Shown piece after piece: positions 55,467 to 63,531 of a stretch of DNA of 64,000 bases. A model generated the notes under the pieces. The model saw nothing but the letters and a program-made list of their open reading frames with translations. It did no database searches and was not told the DNA's origin. The stretch covers positions 1 to 64,000 of the forward strand of contig NZ_JAOYTH010000004.1 in the NCBI RefSeq assembly GCF_025847205.1. Reading direction: 5' to 3'. Both the position numbers and the translations under genes were made by a program. Within the stretch, counting starts at the first letter, position 1. Every line of letters starts with the position of its first letter. This DNA is from Pararhizobium sp. YC-54. GTDB lineage: Bacteria > Pseudomonadota > Alphaproteobacteria > Rhizobiales > Rhizobiaceae.

Positions 55467-55640
55467 TCAGACGACAGCGCTGCCGGCGATGACTGCGAGA
55501 ATCAGGAAGATCAGGAAAATGATCAGCGCGATGGCGAACAGCACGCGCGCGATCGTCGCGGTTGCGGCCGAAACGCCGGAGAAGCCGAGAAAACCGGTAA
55601 TCAGCGAGATGACCAGGAAGATGAGCGCCCATTTCAGCAT
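55467..55640 (-). CDS. DUF1328 family small membrane protein
   Basis: 57 residues, almost entirely two hydrophobic helices: [20 protein letters not shown] and [17 protein letters not shown]. This is the DUF1328/YtjA pattern, small inner-membrane proteins of unknown role that are often stress-induced. ATG 55640 is the natural start. Confidence 0.9.
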   Translation of the reverse strand: MLKWALIFLVISLITGFLGFSGVSAATATIARVLFAIALIIFLIFLILAVIAGSAVV

Positions 55641-55754
55641 GGAAGGGTTCCTTTCAGACACTGTGCGGATTGACGCGCAGGATCGGGAAAAGTTCCATTG
55701 GCTGAGGGAAACGCGCCATCCGGTTGAGAATGGCGCGCCGGTAACCCAGTCCGG

Positions 55755-57257
55755 TTAGTCCGCCTTGTTGCGGCGTGCCGGGAAGAGGATGATGTCGCGG
55801 ATCGACGGTGCGTTGGTCAAAAGCATGATCAGCCGGTCGACACCGATGCCGAGGCCGCCGGCGGGCGGCATGCCCTGGTCGATGGCATCGAGGAATTCGT
55901 CGTCCAGCCGCTTGTCCTTCTCGCCGCGCGCATGGGCCTGTTCCAGCTGCTCGACCATGCGCTTGCGCTGCTCTTCGGGATCGTTGAGTTCCGAGAAGGC
56001 GTTGCCGAGTTCCCAGGCATTGCAATAGGTCTCGAAGCGCTCGACCAGACGCGGTTCGCCCGGCACTTCCTTGGCAAAGGGCGAGATGTCCTTCGGGAAA
56101 TGGGTGACGTGCGAAGGTTGGATCAGCGTGGCCTCAACACGCTCTTCGAACAAATAAGCGAGGCATTCGCCCCACGTCCAGTCACGGCCGATCTCACTTG
56201 GATCGTTAACAAGCAATTTCGTTTTGGCGACCGCTTCCTCATCCGTCTTGATGGCGAGGAAGTCGATGCCGGTCGCTTCCTTGACGGCATCGGGCATCGG
56301 CACGCGCTTGAACGGACCCTTGAAGGAGATTTCCTTGTCGCCGAACATGAATTCGGTGGTGCCGTGGATCGACAGGGCGAGCTTTGAAAACAGCCGCTCG
56401 ACGAGGTCCATGATGTCCTCGTAGTCGGCATAGGCCCAGTAGCATTCCATCATCGTGAATTCAGGATTGTGCCTTGTGGAAACGCCTTCGTTGCGGAAGT
56501 TGCGGTTGATCTCGAACACCTTGTCGGTCAGGCCCGAAACCAGCGTGCGCTTCAAGAACAGTTCCGGCGCGATGCGCAGGTACATGTCGAGCTTCAGCGT
56601 GTTGTGATGCGTCTTGAAGGGCTCGGCGGTGGCGCCGCCATAGACCGAGTGCAGCATCGGCGTTTCGACTTCCATGAAGCCGTCGTCTTCCATGAAACGG
56701 CGGATGCCGGAGACGATCTTCGAGCGCTGCTGGAAGCGGAGCTTGGATTCCTCGTTGGTCATAATGTCGAGGTGGCGCTTGCGGTAGCGCTGCTCGATGT
56801 CGGACAGGCCATGCCACTTTTCCGGCATCGGCAGCAGCGACTTGGTCAGCATGGTGATTTCTTGCGCGTTGATCGACAGCTCGCCGCGCTTGGTGCGCCG
56901 GACAACGCCGGTCACGCCGATGATGTCGCCGAGATCGATCATCGGCAGCAGCGCGCGGGCTTCCTCCGGCGTCGTATCCTTATGGGAGAAGATCTGGATC
57001 TTGCCGCCGGCATCATGGATGTCCATGAACATGCCGGAATTGCGCGAGGAATAAACGCGCCCGGCAACCGTGACGACATCGTCGGTCACCACGTCCGCTT
57101 CCAGGCTCTCATATTTGCTGGCCAGTTCCGCATTGGTGATGGTGCGGTGGAAATGCGCCGGATAGACCTCGCCGATCTTTTCGCGCAGCATTTTCAGCTT
57201 CTGGGCGCGTACTTCGGTAACGTCGGAGGAGAGGGCGGTTTCGGTCTTTTCGGTCAT
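55755..57257 (-). CDS. lysS: Lysyl-tRNA synthetase (class II)
   Basis: 500 residues. An N-terminal OB-fold anticodon-binding domain (about 55-150, VAGRVYSSRNSGMFMDI), then the class II core with motif 2 FRNEGVSTRHNPEFTMMECY and motif 3 GGLGIGVDRLIMLLT. It charges tRNA-Lys. The length and complete OB domain separate it from EpmA/PoxA. AAGGCGAG precedes the ATG. It lies downstream of gltX on the same strand with a 109-base gap. Confidence 0.95.
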   Translation of the reverse strand: MTEKTETALSSDVTEVRAQKLKMLREKIGEVYPAHFHRTITNAELASKYESLEADVVTDDVVTVAGRVYSSRNSGMFMDIHDAGGKIQIFSHKDTTPEEARALLPMIDLGDIIGVTGVVRRTKRGELSINAQEITMLTKSLLPMPEKWHGLSDIEQRYRKRHLDIMTNEESKLRFQQRSKIVSGIRRFMEDDGFMEVETPMLHSVYGGATAEPFKTHHNTLKLDMYLRIAPELFLKRTLVSGLTDKVFEINRNFRNEGVSTRHNPEFTMMECYWAYADYEDIMDLVERLFSKLALSIHGTTEFMFGDKEISFKGPFKRVPMPDAVKEATGIDFLAIKTDEEAVAKTKLLVNDPSEIGRDWTWGECLAYLFEERVEATLIQPSHVTHFPKDISPFAKEVPGEPRLVERFETYCNAWELGNAFSELNDPEEQRKRMVEQLEQAHARGEKDKRLDDEFLDAIDQGMPPAGGLGIGVDRLIMLLTNAPSIRDIILFPARRNKAD

Positions 57258-57329
57258 AGGGCTCGCCTTATCAATGCGGCATATCTTGAAATTGTGTCAT
57301 TCGCAGCCGGTGCGGCTTGCTCGGTTTGA

Positions 57330-57349
57330 CCCTCCCCACAAGGGGAGGG
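57330..57349. repeat. Short intergenic palindrome ccctcccc-acaa-ggggaggg
   Basis: CCCTCCCC (57330-57337) and GGGGAGGG (57342-57349) around ACAA, between gltX and lysS. The core resembles the rhizobial intergenic repeat found at 18352-18483. There is no T-run, so it is more likely a repeat remnant or mRNA 3' stem of gltX than a full terminator. Confidence 0.6.
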
Positions 57350-57366
57350 AGTTTACCGCGCAAGCG

Positions 57367-58824
57367 TCATTTCCCGCTGCCCGCCATCGACGCCGCCACC
57401 TGGCCGGCAACCTTCAGGCGCTGGCGGACGACCGAGCGGCCGAGGATCGCCATCGAGTCGAACAAAGGCAGGGAGCGGGTCGAGCCGGAAACCGCCACAA
57501 ACAGCGGTGCGACGATGACCTTCAGCTTCTTGCCCATGCGGTCGGCAATGGCGCGCAACTCGGCCTCGATCGACTCGACGTTCCATTCGAGGATCTTTTC
57601 CAGATCCGGCTGGACTGTGTTGAAGATCTCGACCAGCTCTTCCGGCGCCGATTTGACCTTGGCGAAGGATGAGGCGTCGAGCCCGAGGTCGGACTTGAAC
57701 AGGAAGCCTGCCAGATCCGGCAGTTCGCCGAGCTTGGAAATGCGCGACTGCGAGAGCTTGAGGCCCTGCCTGACGCGGTCGTTTTCCATCGCCCAGGCAA
57801 GCACGCGGGCGGCGAATTCGTCTTCGCTCAAACCTTCGCGCAGCCAGCGGCCATTCAGCCAGTCGAGCTTCTGCACATCGAAGATCGCGCCGGCCTTGGA
57901 AAGGTTGGCCGGATCGAACTTTTCAGCCAGCTGATCCATGGTCAGCATTTCCTCGCCTTCGGCGATCTGGATGAAGAACAGGCCGAGGAAGTTCATCAGC
58001 GCTTCCGGCAGGTAGCCGAGTGCCGTGTAATACGAGATCGAGGTCGGGTTCTTGCGCTTCGACAGCTTCGACTTGTCGGCATTGCGCATCAGCGACAGAT
58101 GCATGAACACCGGCGGCTCGAGACCGAGATACTGGTAGATCAGGATGTGCTTCGGCACCGAAGACAGCCATTCCTCGCCGCGCGCCACATGGGTGATCTT
58201 CATCAGATGGTCGTCGACGACATTGGCCATATGATAGGTCGGCATGCCGTCTGCTTTCAGCAGAACCTGCATGTCGACGGCATCCCACGGAATATCGACT
58301 TCGCCATAGACGCCATCGACGAACTTGCAGGAGCCCTCGGCCGGAATCTTCATGCGCACGACATGCGGCTCGCCGGCGGTGACGCGGGTGGTTACTTCTT
58401 CCGCCGACAGGTGCAGGCAGAGACCGTCGTATTTCGGCGGCTTGCCGGCAGCGCGCTGGGTCTCGCGCATTTCCGTCAGGCGTTCGGGCGTGCAGAAACA
58501 GCGGAAGCCATGGCCGGCTTCGACGATCTTTTCGACATACGGCTTGTAGAGGTCCTTGCGGTCGCTCTGGCGATAGGGACCATAGGGGCCGCCGATATCC
58601 GGGCCTTCCGACCATTTCAGCCCGCACCATTTCAGCGCGTCGAGCACCTTGGTTTCAAACTCAGGGGTCGAGCGGGTCGCGTCGGTGTCTTCGATGCGCA
58701 GAATGAACTCGCCACCCTGTTTCAGTGCAAAGAGGTAGTTGAACAGGGCGATATAGGCGGTGCCGACATGGGGCTCGCCGGTGGGGGAAGGTGCGATGCG
58801 CACCCGGACTGGTCTGTCTGTCAT
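57367..58824 (-). CDS. gltX: Glutamyl-tRNA synthetase
   Basis: 485 residues. The class I signature is APSPTGEPHVGTAYIALFNY (HVGT in place of HIGH) and the second motif is KLSKRKNP (KMSKS-like); YMIxx-type LRIEDTDATRS is also typical. It charges tRNA-Glu, and in Alphaproteobacteria one GltX copy is often non-discriminating with GatCAB correcting Gln-tRNA. Rhizobia usually have two gltX genes; which copy this is cannot be settled here. ATG 58824 was chosen over the longer frame to 58869. Confidence 0.94.
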   Translation of the reverse strand: MTDRPVRVRIAPSPTGEPHVGTAYIALFNYLFALKQGGEFILRIEDTDATRSTPEFETKVLDALKWCGLKWSEGPDIGGPYGPYRQSDRKDLYKPYVEKIVEAGHGFRCFCTPERLTEMRETQRAAGKPPKYDGLCLHLSAEEVTTRVTAGEPHVVRMKIPAEGSCKFVDGVYGEVDIPWDAVDMQVLLKADGMPTYHMANVVDDHLMKITHVARGEEWLSSVPKHILIYQYLGLEPPVFMHLSLMRNADKSKLSKRKNPTSISYYTALGYLPEALMNFLGLFFIQIAEGEEMLTMDQLAEKFDPANLSKAGAIFDVQKLDWLNGRWLREGLSEDEFAARVLAWAMENDRVRQGLKLSQSRISKLGELPDLAGFLFKSDLGLDASSFAKVKSAPEELVEIFNTVQPDLEKILEWNVESIEAELRAIADRMGKKLKVIVAPLFVAVSGSTRSLPLFDSMAILGRSVVRQRLKVAGQVAASMAGSGK

Positions 58825-59041
58825 GATCCTGGCCCGTGCTTTACGTGCTTTCGGCCTTCCCGCCGGCAAGGAGACGTCCGGATGTGAAGGCGCATGCTTT
58901 TAAGGGAAGGAAGTGCCCGATCGATGCCTGAAACGGCGGAAAATACCGGAAATTCCATATGGCTGGCGTGAGACCATATTCAAAAGGGCGCGTCAAGGAA
59001 AACTGCGCTTTCAGCAGCCGACACGGTCCTCGAAAAGGCAG

Positions 59042-59098
59042 TTGACAAATGTGTCTGCCCGATCTATTTAACCTAAAAGTTAATTAACTTTCTGGTTT
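59042..59098 (+). promoter_or_regulatory. Promoter and palindromic operator of the arsR-type gene
   Basis: TTGACA (59042-59047), 17 bases, TATTTA (59065-59070) is a near-ideal promoter. Directly after it stands the perfect 16-base palindrome AAAGTTAATTAACTTT (59076-59091), flanked by AACC and GGTT as an outer pair. The site covers the expected transcription start, so the ArsR-type protein probably represses its own operon. Confidence 0.85.
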
Positions 59099-59105
59099 AA
59101 TACAG

Positions 59106-59453
59106 ATGCCCCAGGATCAACTCAGCACCACCCTTTCGGCACTGGCCGATCCGACGCGCCGGGCGATCCTGGCGCGGCTGGCTTTGGGGGAGGCGTCGGT
59201 CAACGAACTGGCCGAACCTTTTGCGATGAGCCTGCCGGCCGTTTCCAAGCACTTGAAAGTGCTGGAGAAGGCCGGCCTGATCAGCCGCGGGCGCGAGGCG
59301 CAGTGGCGGCCCTGCAAACTGGAAGCCGGGCCGTTGAAGGACCTCAACGCCTGGCTCGATAACTACCGCCAATTTTGGGAGGAGAGTTTCGACAGGCTCG
59401 ATCTCTACCTGCAGAGACTTCAAAAGGGAGATGGAAATGACCGCAAGAGCTGA
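59106..59453 (+). CDS. ArsR-family winged-helix repressor
   Basis: 115 residues. ALADPTRRAILARLA at the start and the recognition helix in MSLPAVSKHLKVLEKAGLIS, then SRGREAQWRPCKL for the wing. There are no metal-binding cysteine pairs of ArsR/SmtB type, and this subgroup usually controls SRPBCC (AHSA1) genes, as here. The ATG lies about 29 bases from the predicted transcription start without a clear ribosome-binding site. It overlaps the next gene by 17 bases. Confidence 0.92.
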   Translation: MPQDQLSTTLSALADPTRRAILARLALGEASVNELAEPFAMSLPAVSKHLKVLEKAGLISRGREAQWRPCKLEAGPLKDLNAWLDNYRQFWEESFDRLDLYLQRLQKGDGNDRKS

Positions 59454-59931
59454 CATTGTCCCGGCCGGCAAGGCCGATCTTGTCTTGACCCGGACATTCA
59501 ACGCCCCGGCGGCTCTGGTCTATAAAGTCTGGACCGACCCGTATCATCTTGCCCAGTGGTGGGGGCCGCATTGTTTCACCAATCCGGTCTGCGAGGTCGA
59601 TTTGAGGCCCGGCGGTGTCATCCGCATCCACATGAAAGGGCCGGACGGGCAGATGTATCCGTCGAACGGCACCTTCAAGGAAATCGTCGAGAACGAGCGC
59701 TTGGTCTTTACCAGCACCTATGACGGCGAAGACGGCATCCCCATGCTCGAAGCGCTCAACACGGTGACCTTTACCGAGCAGGACGGCCAGACCGTGCTGA
59801 CCCTGCATGCGCAGGTGCTCAAGGCCACCGAAGCCGTGCTGCCTGCCCTTGACGGCATGGAAGAAGGCTGGAGCCAGAGCCTCGAAAAGCTTGCAGCTGT
59901 TATTGCCACTGTCACCGGGACGGCGGGCTGA
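59437..59931 (+). CDS. SRPBCC/AHSA1-family protein
   Basis: 164 residues, START-like ligand-binding fold: LTRTFNAPAALVYKVWTDPY, AQWWGPHCFTNPVCEVDLRP and the C-terminal GMEEGWSQSLEKLA. Such proteins bind hydrophobic ligands; functions range from polyketide cyclases to stress proteins. ATG 59437 has GGGAG 7 bases upstream and lies inside the regulator gene, giving coupled expression. Confidence 0.9.
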   Translation: MTARADIVPAGKADLVLTRTFNAPAALVYKVWTDPYHLAQWWGPHCFTNPVCEVDLRPGGVIRIHMKGPDGQMYPSNGTFKEIVENERLVFTSTYDGEDGIPMLEALNTVTFTEQDGQTVLTLHAQVLKATEAVLPALDGMEEGWSQSLEKLAAVIATVTGTAG

Positions 59932-60011
59932 TAGCGTTTCTACCGATATTCCCCTGAAGGATGCGAGAAGCCCCTTCAGGGTTTATTCCACACCTCGACA
60001 GGAACCCGAAT

Positions 60012-60548
60012 ATGTTGAAAATTCTGCTGATAATCGTTGCCGCTATTGTTGTCCTGCTGCTTGCCGTCGTCGTCTTCGCTTCGACGAAGCCCGACACGTT
60101 CCATGTCGAGCGCAGCGCGACCATCAATGCGCCGCCGGAAAAGATCTACCCGCTGATCAATGATTTCAACCAATGGCAATCCTGGTCGCCTTACGAAAAG
60201 AAGGATCCGGCCATGAAGCGCACATTCGCCGGTGCGACGAGCGGCCAGGGTGCGGTCTACAACTGGGACGGCAACAAGGATGTCGGGGCGGGCCGCATGG
60301 AAATCACCGAAGCGACGCCGTCTTCGAAAGTGCAGATCAAGCTCGATTTCATCCGACCGTTCGAGGGGCACAACGTCGCCACCTTCACGTTCTCGCCCGC
60401 CACGCAAGGCACGACTGTCACCTGGGCTATGGACGGACCGAGCCCTCTGATTGCCAAGGTCATGGGCCTGTTCTTCAACATGGATACGATGATCGGTGGC
60501 GATTTCGCTCAAGGGCTGGAAAACCTGAAGGCCATCGCGGAGAAGTAA
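60012..60548 (+). CDS. Membrane-anchored SRPBCC-family protein
   Basis: 178 residues. A single N-terminal membrane segment (MLKILLIIVAAIVVLLLAVV) is followed by an SRPBCC domain (HVERSATINAPPEKIYPLI, FNQWQSWSPYEKKDP, WDGNKDVGAGRMEI). It is a second member of the same superfamily as the preceding protein but with a membrane anchor. It may be in the same operon (80-base gap) and ends before a terminator at 60739. Ligand unknown. Confidence 0.88.
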   Translation: MLKILLIIVAAIVVLLLAVVVFASTKPDTFHVERSATINAPPEKIYPLINDFNQWQSWSPYEKKDPAMKRTFAGATSGQGAVYNWDGNKDVGAGRMEITEATPSSKVQIKLDFIRPFEGHNVATFTFSPATQGTTVTWAMDGPSPLIAKVMGLFFNMDTMIGGDFAQGLENLKAIAEK

Positions 60549-60738
60549 GTCAAAAAAAAACGGGAACCATTGTTGGCGTGATCCGTTTTCCTCACGAGGA
60601 GTGCGGGCCGTGCCAACCGGACCCGAAGGAGATGAAGAACGCGGAGATTTTTCCGGTTTCTCTTCGCGGCCAACGAAATGGCAGACGAGCTTCTTATCCT
60701 TTCGGCTTCGTATCCCTCACATGCACACGCCCTAAATT
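60549..60738. other. Non-coding stretch between SRPBCC gene and terminator
   Basis: About 190 bases. A frame from ATG 60632 (MKNAEIFPVSLRG) has AAGGAG directly touching the start, too close to be a good ribosome-binding site, and it runs into the terminator, so I do not call a gene. Nothing else is evident. Confidence 0.3.
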
Positions 60739-60766
60739 GCCCCGGGACCGTCGTCCCGGGGCTTTT
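60739..60766 (+). terminator. Rho-independent terminator of the ArsR/SRPBCC operon
   Basis: GCCCCGGGA pairs perfectly with TCCCGGGGC around CCGTCG, followed by TTTTT (60762-60766). Confidence 0.92.
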
Positions 60767-60787
60767 TGATGCTCGTTTTGCCGTCAC

Positions 60788-60820
60788 AAAAAAGGAGCGC
60801 AGCCAGCCGGATGCGCTCCC
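60788..60820 (-). terminator. Rho-independent terminator of the terC gene
   Basis: On the minus strand GGAGCGCA pairs with TGCGCTCC across a 10-base loop and ends in TTTTTT (60793-60788). It lies 30 bases after the terC stop, back to back with the plus-strand terminator at 60739-60766. Confidence 0.9.
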
Positions 60821-60849
60821 TATCACTCTGTAACCAGGCCCAAACCCGA

Positions 60850-61599
60850 TTAGTGTTTCGCGACCTTGTCCCGCTGCCGCTTGTTGCGCGACAGCATGTT
60901 GAGCACTTCGACAAGCGCCGAGAAAGCCATTGCCGCGTAGACGTAGCCCTTCGGCACGTGGATGCCCATGCCTTCGGCGATCAGCGTCGTGCCGATCATC
61001 AACAGGAAGCCGAGCGCCAGCATGACGATGGTCGGGTTCCTTTCGATGAAGCGGGCGAGCGGGCCGGAGGCGACCAGCATGACGGTCACGGCGACGACGA
61101 CGGCGACGACCATGATCGGCAGATGCGGCGTCATGCCGACGGCGGTGATGATGCTGTCGACGGAGAAGACCAGGTCGAGCAGCAGGATCTGGCCGATGGC
61201 GGCGCCAAAGCCCGTGGCGACAGAGCTGGCGATGAAATCTTCGTCATGGTCGGCCGGATCGACATTGTGATGAATTTCCTTGGTCGCCTTCCAGACGAGG
61301 AACAGGCCGCCTGCAATCAGGATCATGTCCTTCCATGAGAAGCCGTGACCAAATGCCTCGAAGACGGGCGTCGTCAGCTGGACGATCCAGGCAATGGTTC
61401 CCAGCAGCGCCAGACGCATGACCAGGGCCAGGCCGATGCCGACGCGGCGTGCCTTTTCCCGGTGTTCTGCCGGCAGTTTGTTGGTCAGGATCGAAATGAA
61501 GATGAGGTTGTCGATGCCGAGCACGACTTCCATCACGATCAGGGTGATCAGGGCAATCCAGGCAGTCGGATCTTGCATCAGGAGCAAAATATCCTGCAT
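60850..61599 (-). CDS. TerC-family integral membrane protein
   Basis: 249 residues, about seven membrane segments. The family motif [20 protein letters not shown] near residue 20 and [18 protein letters not shown] near 140 carry the conserved aspartates. TerC/Alx proteins are linked to tellurite resistance and manganese export. The acidic loop [13 protein letters not shown] could bind metal. The start at ATG 61599 fits the family N-terminus; the frame extends to 61662. Confidence 0.9.
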   Translation of the reverse strand: MQDILLLMQDPTAWIALITLIVMEVVLGIDNLIFISILTNKLPAEHREKARRVGIGLALVMRLALLGTIAWIVQLTTPVFEAFGHGFSWKDMILIAGGLFLVWKATKEIHHNVDPADHDEDFIASSVATGFGAAIGQILLLDLVFSVDSIITAVGMTPHLPIMVVAVVVAVTVMLVASGPLARFIERNPTIVMLALGFLLMIGTTLIAEGMGIHVPKGYVYAAMAFSALVEVLNMLSRNKRQRDKVAKH

Positions 61600-61745
61600 C
61601 GGGGGCGGTTCCTTCCTCGATATCAAGGTGCATATAGGGGAACCCGCGCCGCTGGTGGGCAACGCGGGTGCAATGGATGTTCCCTATGTATGCGGAAATG
61701 GCGGCAAGGCAAGCGCCGGCGGCCGCTCAAATGGCCGCGATACCG

Positions 61746-62585
61746 TTAACTCTTCACCGGAAGCCAGATTTCGGTCAGCCCCATGCCTGTCCTTGGATCA
61801 AACCGTTCGTCATAACGCTCCATCAGGTCGGGAAGCCCGGCGTGCTTATAGCCGGAGGACGGCAGCCACTCCGTAAAGATCGCGTTGCACGTTGCTTGGA
61901 TTCCGGAAATGTGGCCGCGATGGGAAAAGATTGCGTAGGTCTGGGCGGGCAGTTTCAGGCTTTCAAAACCTTCGGGCAGTTCATCGGTGTCGCGAACCTG
62001 CACGGCGGTCATATACTGAAAGCTGCTGTCCTGTCCTTCTTCCTGCGTGCAGATGCCATAGGCAACATTGCCGATCTGGCCGGGAATGCTGCCGTCATGC
62101 GCGTTGAAGCGCTGCCATTGCGAGGGAATACCGGCATTGCCGCCGTAGTTGTAGGTCTGCTGCAAGCCGGCCATCAGCATGGCAGACGTGGTTTCAAATC
62201 GCGGTTGGTCCAGCTTGGGAAGAGGTGCGGTGCTCATGCGGATAGGCTCCATAAGATCGAGATCGCCAATATGCCCTCTGTTGCGAACCTCTTCCGGCGT
62301 TACGCCGAAATGATCGCGGAAGGCACGGGTGAAGGCTTCATGCGAGTTGTAGCCCGCATCAAGGGCGACTGCGAGAATGCTGGATGCGCCACCGGCAAGC
62401 GACACGGCCGCGGTGCTCAAGCGCCGGGCCCTGATGTAACCACTGATCGAAAAGCCCGTCGTCAGGCCAAACACCCGCGACAGGTGATAGCGGGAAAGCC
62501 CCGCCGTCTCCGCGATGTCCTCGAGTGAAATGTCCCTGGCGTAATGGCTTTCGATAAACCAGAGCGCCTTGCCGATTGCATTCAT
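61746..62585 (-). CDS. AraC-family regulator with GyrI-like effector domain
   Basis: 279 residues. N-terminal double HTH (about 1-105): ISLEDIAETAGLSRYHLSRV and AVALDAGYNSHEAFTRAFRD, the AraC/Rob signature. The C-terminal GyrI-like/effector-binding domain (about 120-279) has VAYGICTQE, QTYAIFSHRGHISGI and GLTEIWLPV. The layout is that of Rob and BmrR-like multidrug-sensing regulators. ATG 62585 is the natural start. It is next to the TetR-EmrA drug-efflux module. Confidence 0.91.
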   Translation of the reverse strand: MNAIGKALWFIESHYARDISLEDIAETAGLSRYHLSRVFGLTTGFSISGYIRARRLSTAAVSLAGGASSILAVALDAGYNSHEAFTRAFRDHFGVTPEEVRNRGHIGDLDLMEPIRMSTAPLPKLDQPRFETTSAMLMAGLQQTYNYGGNAGIPSQWQRFNAHDGSIPGQIGNVAYGICTQEEGQDSSFQYMTAVQVRDTDELPEGFESLKLPAQTYAIFSHRGHISGIQATCNAIFTEWLPSSGYKHAGLPDLMERYDERFDPRTGMGLTEIWLPVKS

Positions 62586-62698
62586 CCCACCTCCCGCAGC
62601 AAACCGGATATCGTTGTAGCTCCGATCACGGCGCCGTATTTGATCGTGGTTGCTGGATTGGGGATTCTGGTGCTGTCGTAGCGCCGATGCAATCGGAA

Positions 62699-63403
62699 TC
62701 AACTGCTCTCGGCTTTCGGGCCGTAGGCCGCGCGAAACACTGCAAGTCCCGATGCAACGGTTTTTTCGATGTATTCGCGCGAGGGCGGCGCGTCCATCTC
62801 ACCGAACAGGCGCCGCTTCAGCATGCCGGCCATCGAAAGTTCGATGAATTGCCGGGCAGCGAGGTCAGTGTCGGCGATATCGAGAGCGCCACGCTCGACC
62901 TGCCTGTCGAGATAGGTCCGAAGCACGGTATAGCCGTTTTCCGGTGTTGCATTGAAAAAGCGCTGTGCCAGTTGCGGCATCCGATCGCTGACGCCGATAA
63001 CCATGCGCATCGCGCGGATCGTGTGATCGGCCGTCAGATGCGTCGTCAGCGTCACGCCGAAATCGAAAAGGGCCTCGTCGATCGGCTCGTGATCATCAAG
63101 AGCGTGTTTGACATTCTGAACGACGCGGTTGCGTTCCCGCCCGATGAGAGCAGCAAACAGGTCTTCCTTGTTCTCGAAATAGACGTAGATCGTGCCCTTC
63201 GAAACGCCTGCTTCCCGGGTGATGTCGTTCATGCTGGCGGCATCGAAGCCGACGCTCATGAAAACGCGTTTTGCGCCCTCGATGATCTGCTCGCGCTTTG
63301 CCGGGTCCTCGCCGGCGGCACGGCGGCCGGGAAGGGAACAGGCTTCGCCGGGACAGTCTAGGATGCCGGCTGCTTCTGCCAATTTTTCGCTGTCTTCGGA
63401 CAT
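62699..63403 (-). CDS. TetR-family repressor of the divergent efflux operon (EmrR/RmrR-like)
   Basis: 234 residues with an unusual N-terminal extension of about 35 residues (CPGEACSLPGRRA). The helix-turn-helix is at about 40-85: IIEGAKRVFMSVGFDAASMN and AGVSKGTIYVYFENKEDLFA. The C-terminal ligand domain follows. It is divergent from an emrA-like gene, and two palindromes fill the gap, so it very likely represses both genes and is relieved by the pump's substrates, as known for rhizobial EmrR/RmrR. Confidence 0.9.
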   Translation of the reverse strand: MSEDSEKLAEAAGILDCPGEACSLPGRRAAGEDPAKREQIIEGAKRVFMSVGFDAASMNDITREAGVSKGTIYVYFENKEDLFAALIGRERNRVVQNVKHALDDHEPIDEALFDFGVTLTTHLTADHTIRAMRMVIGVSDRMPQLAQRFFNATPENGYTVLRTYLDRQVERGALDIADTDLAARQFIELSMAGMLKRRLFGEMDAPPSREYIEKTVASGLAVFRAAYGPKAESS

Positions 63404-63424
63404 TTTTGTCTCATTGTTAACTTT

Positions 63425-63501
63425 TCGAACCGAGCGGTTCGATTTGACTTGATATGTGCGTGTTTTCGCACTAAATCAATCGAACTGAACGGTTCGGTTC
63501 G
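63425..63501. promoter_or_regulatory. Two TetR-type operators between tetR and emrA
   Basis: Site 1 is TCGAACCGAGCGGTTCGA (63425-63442), a perfect 8+8 palindrome with a 2-base centre. Site 2 spans 63481-63501 with arms CGAAC...GAAC and GTTC...GTTCG, one mismatch pair. Both contain CGGTTCG. A third small inverted repeat GTGCG-N6-CGCAC lies between them (63456-63471). The spacing suits control of both divergent promoters. Confidence 0.85.
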
Positions 63502-63531
63502 AATTTCTCATATTAGGACTGGTAGTGCAAT

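Noticed and set aside
57330..57349. Strong terminator for gltX
   Set aside because: The stem is perfect but no T-run follows on either strand; it is better described as a repeat palindrome.
60632..60770. Small frame MKNAEIFPVSLRG between the SRPBCC gene and terminator
   Set aside because: AAGGAG touches the start codon and the frame runs through a terminator.
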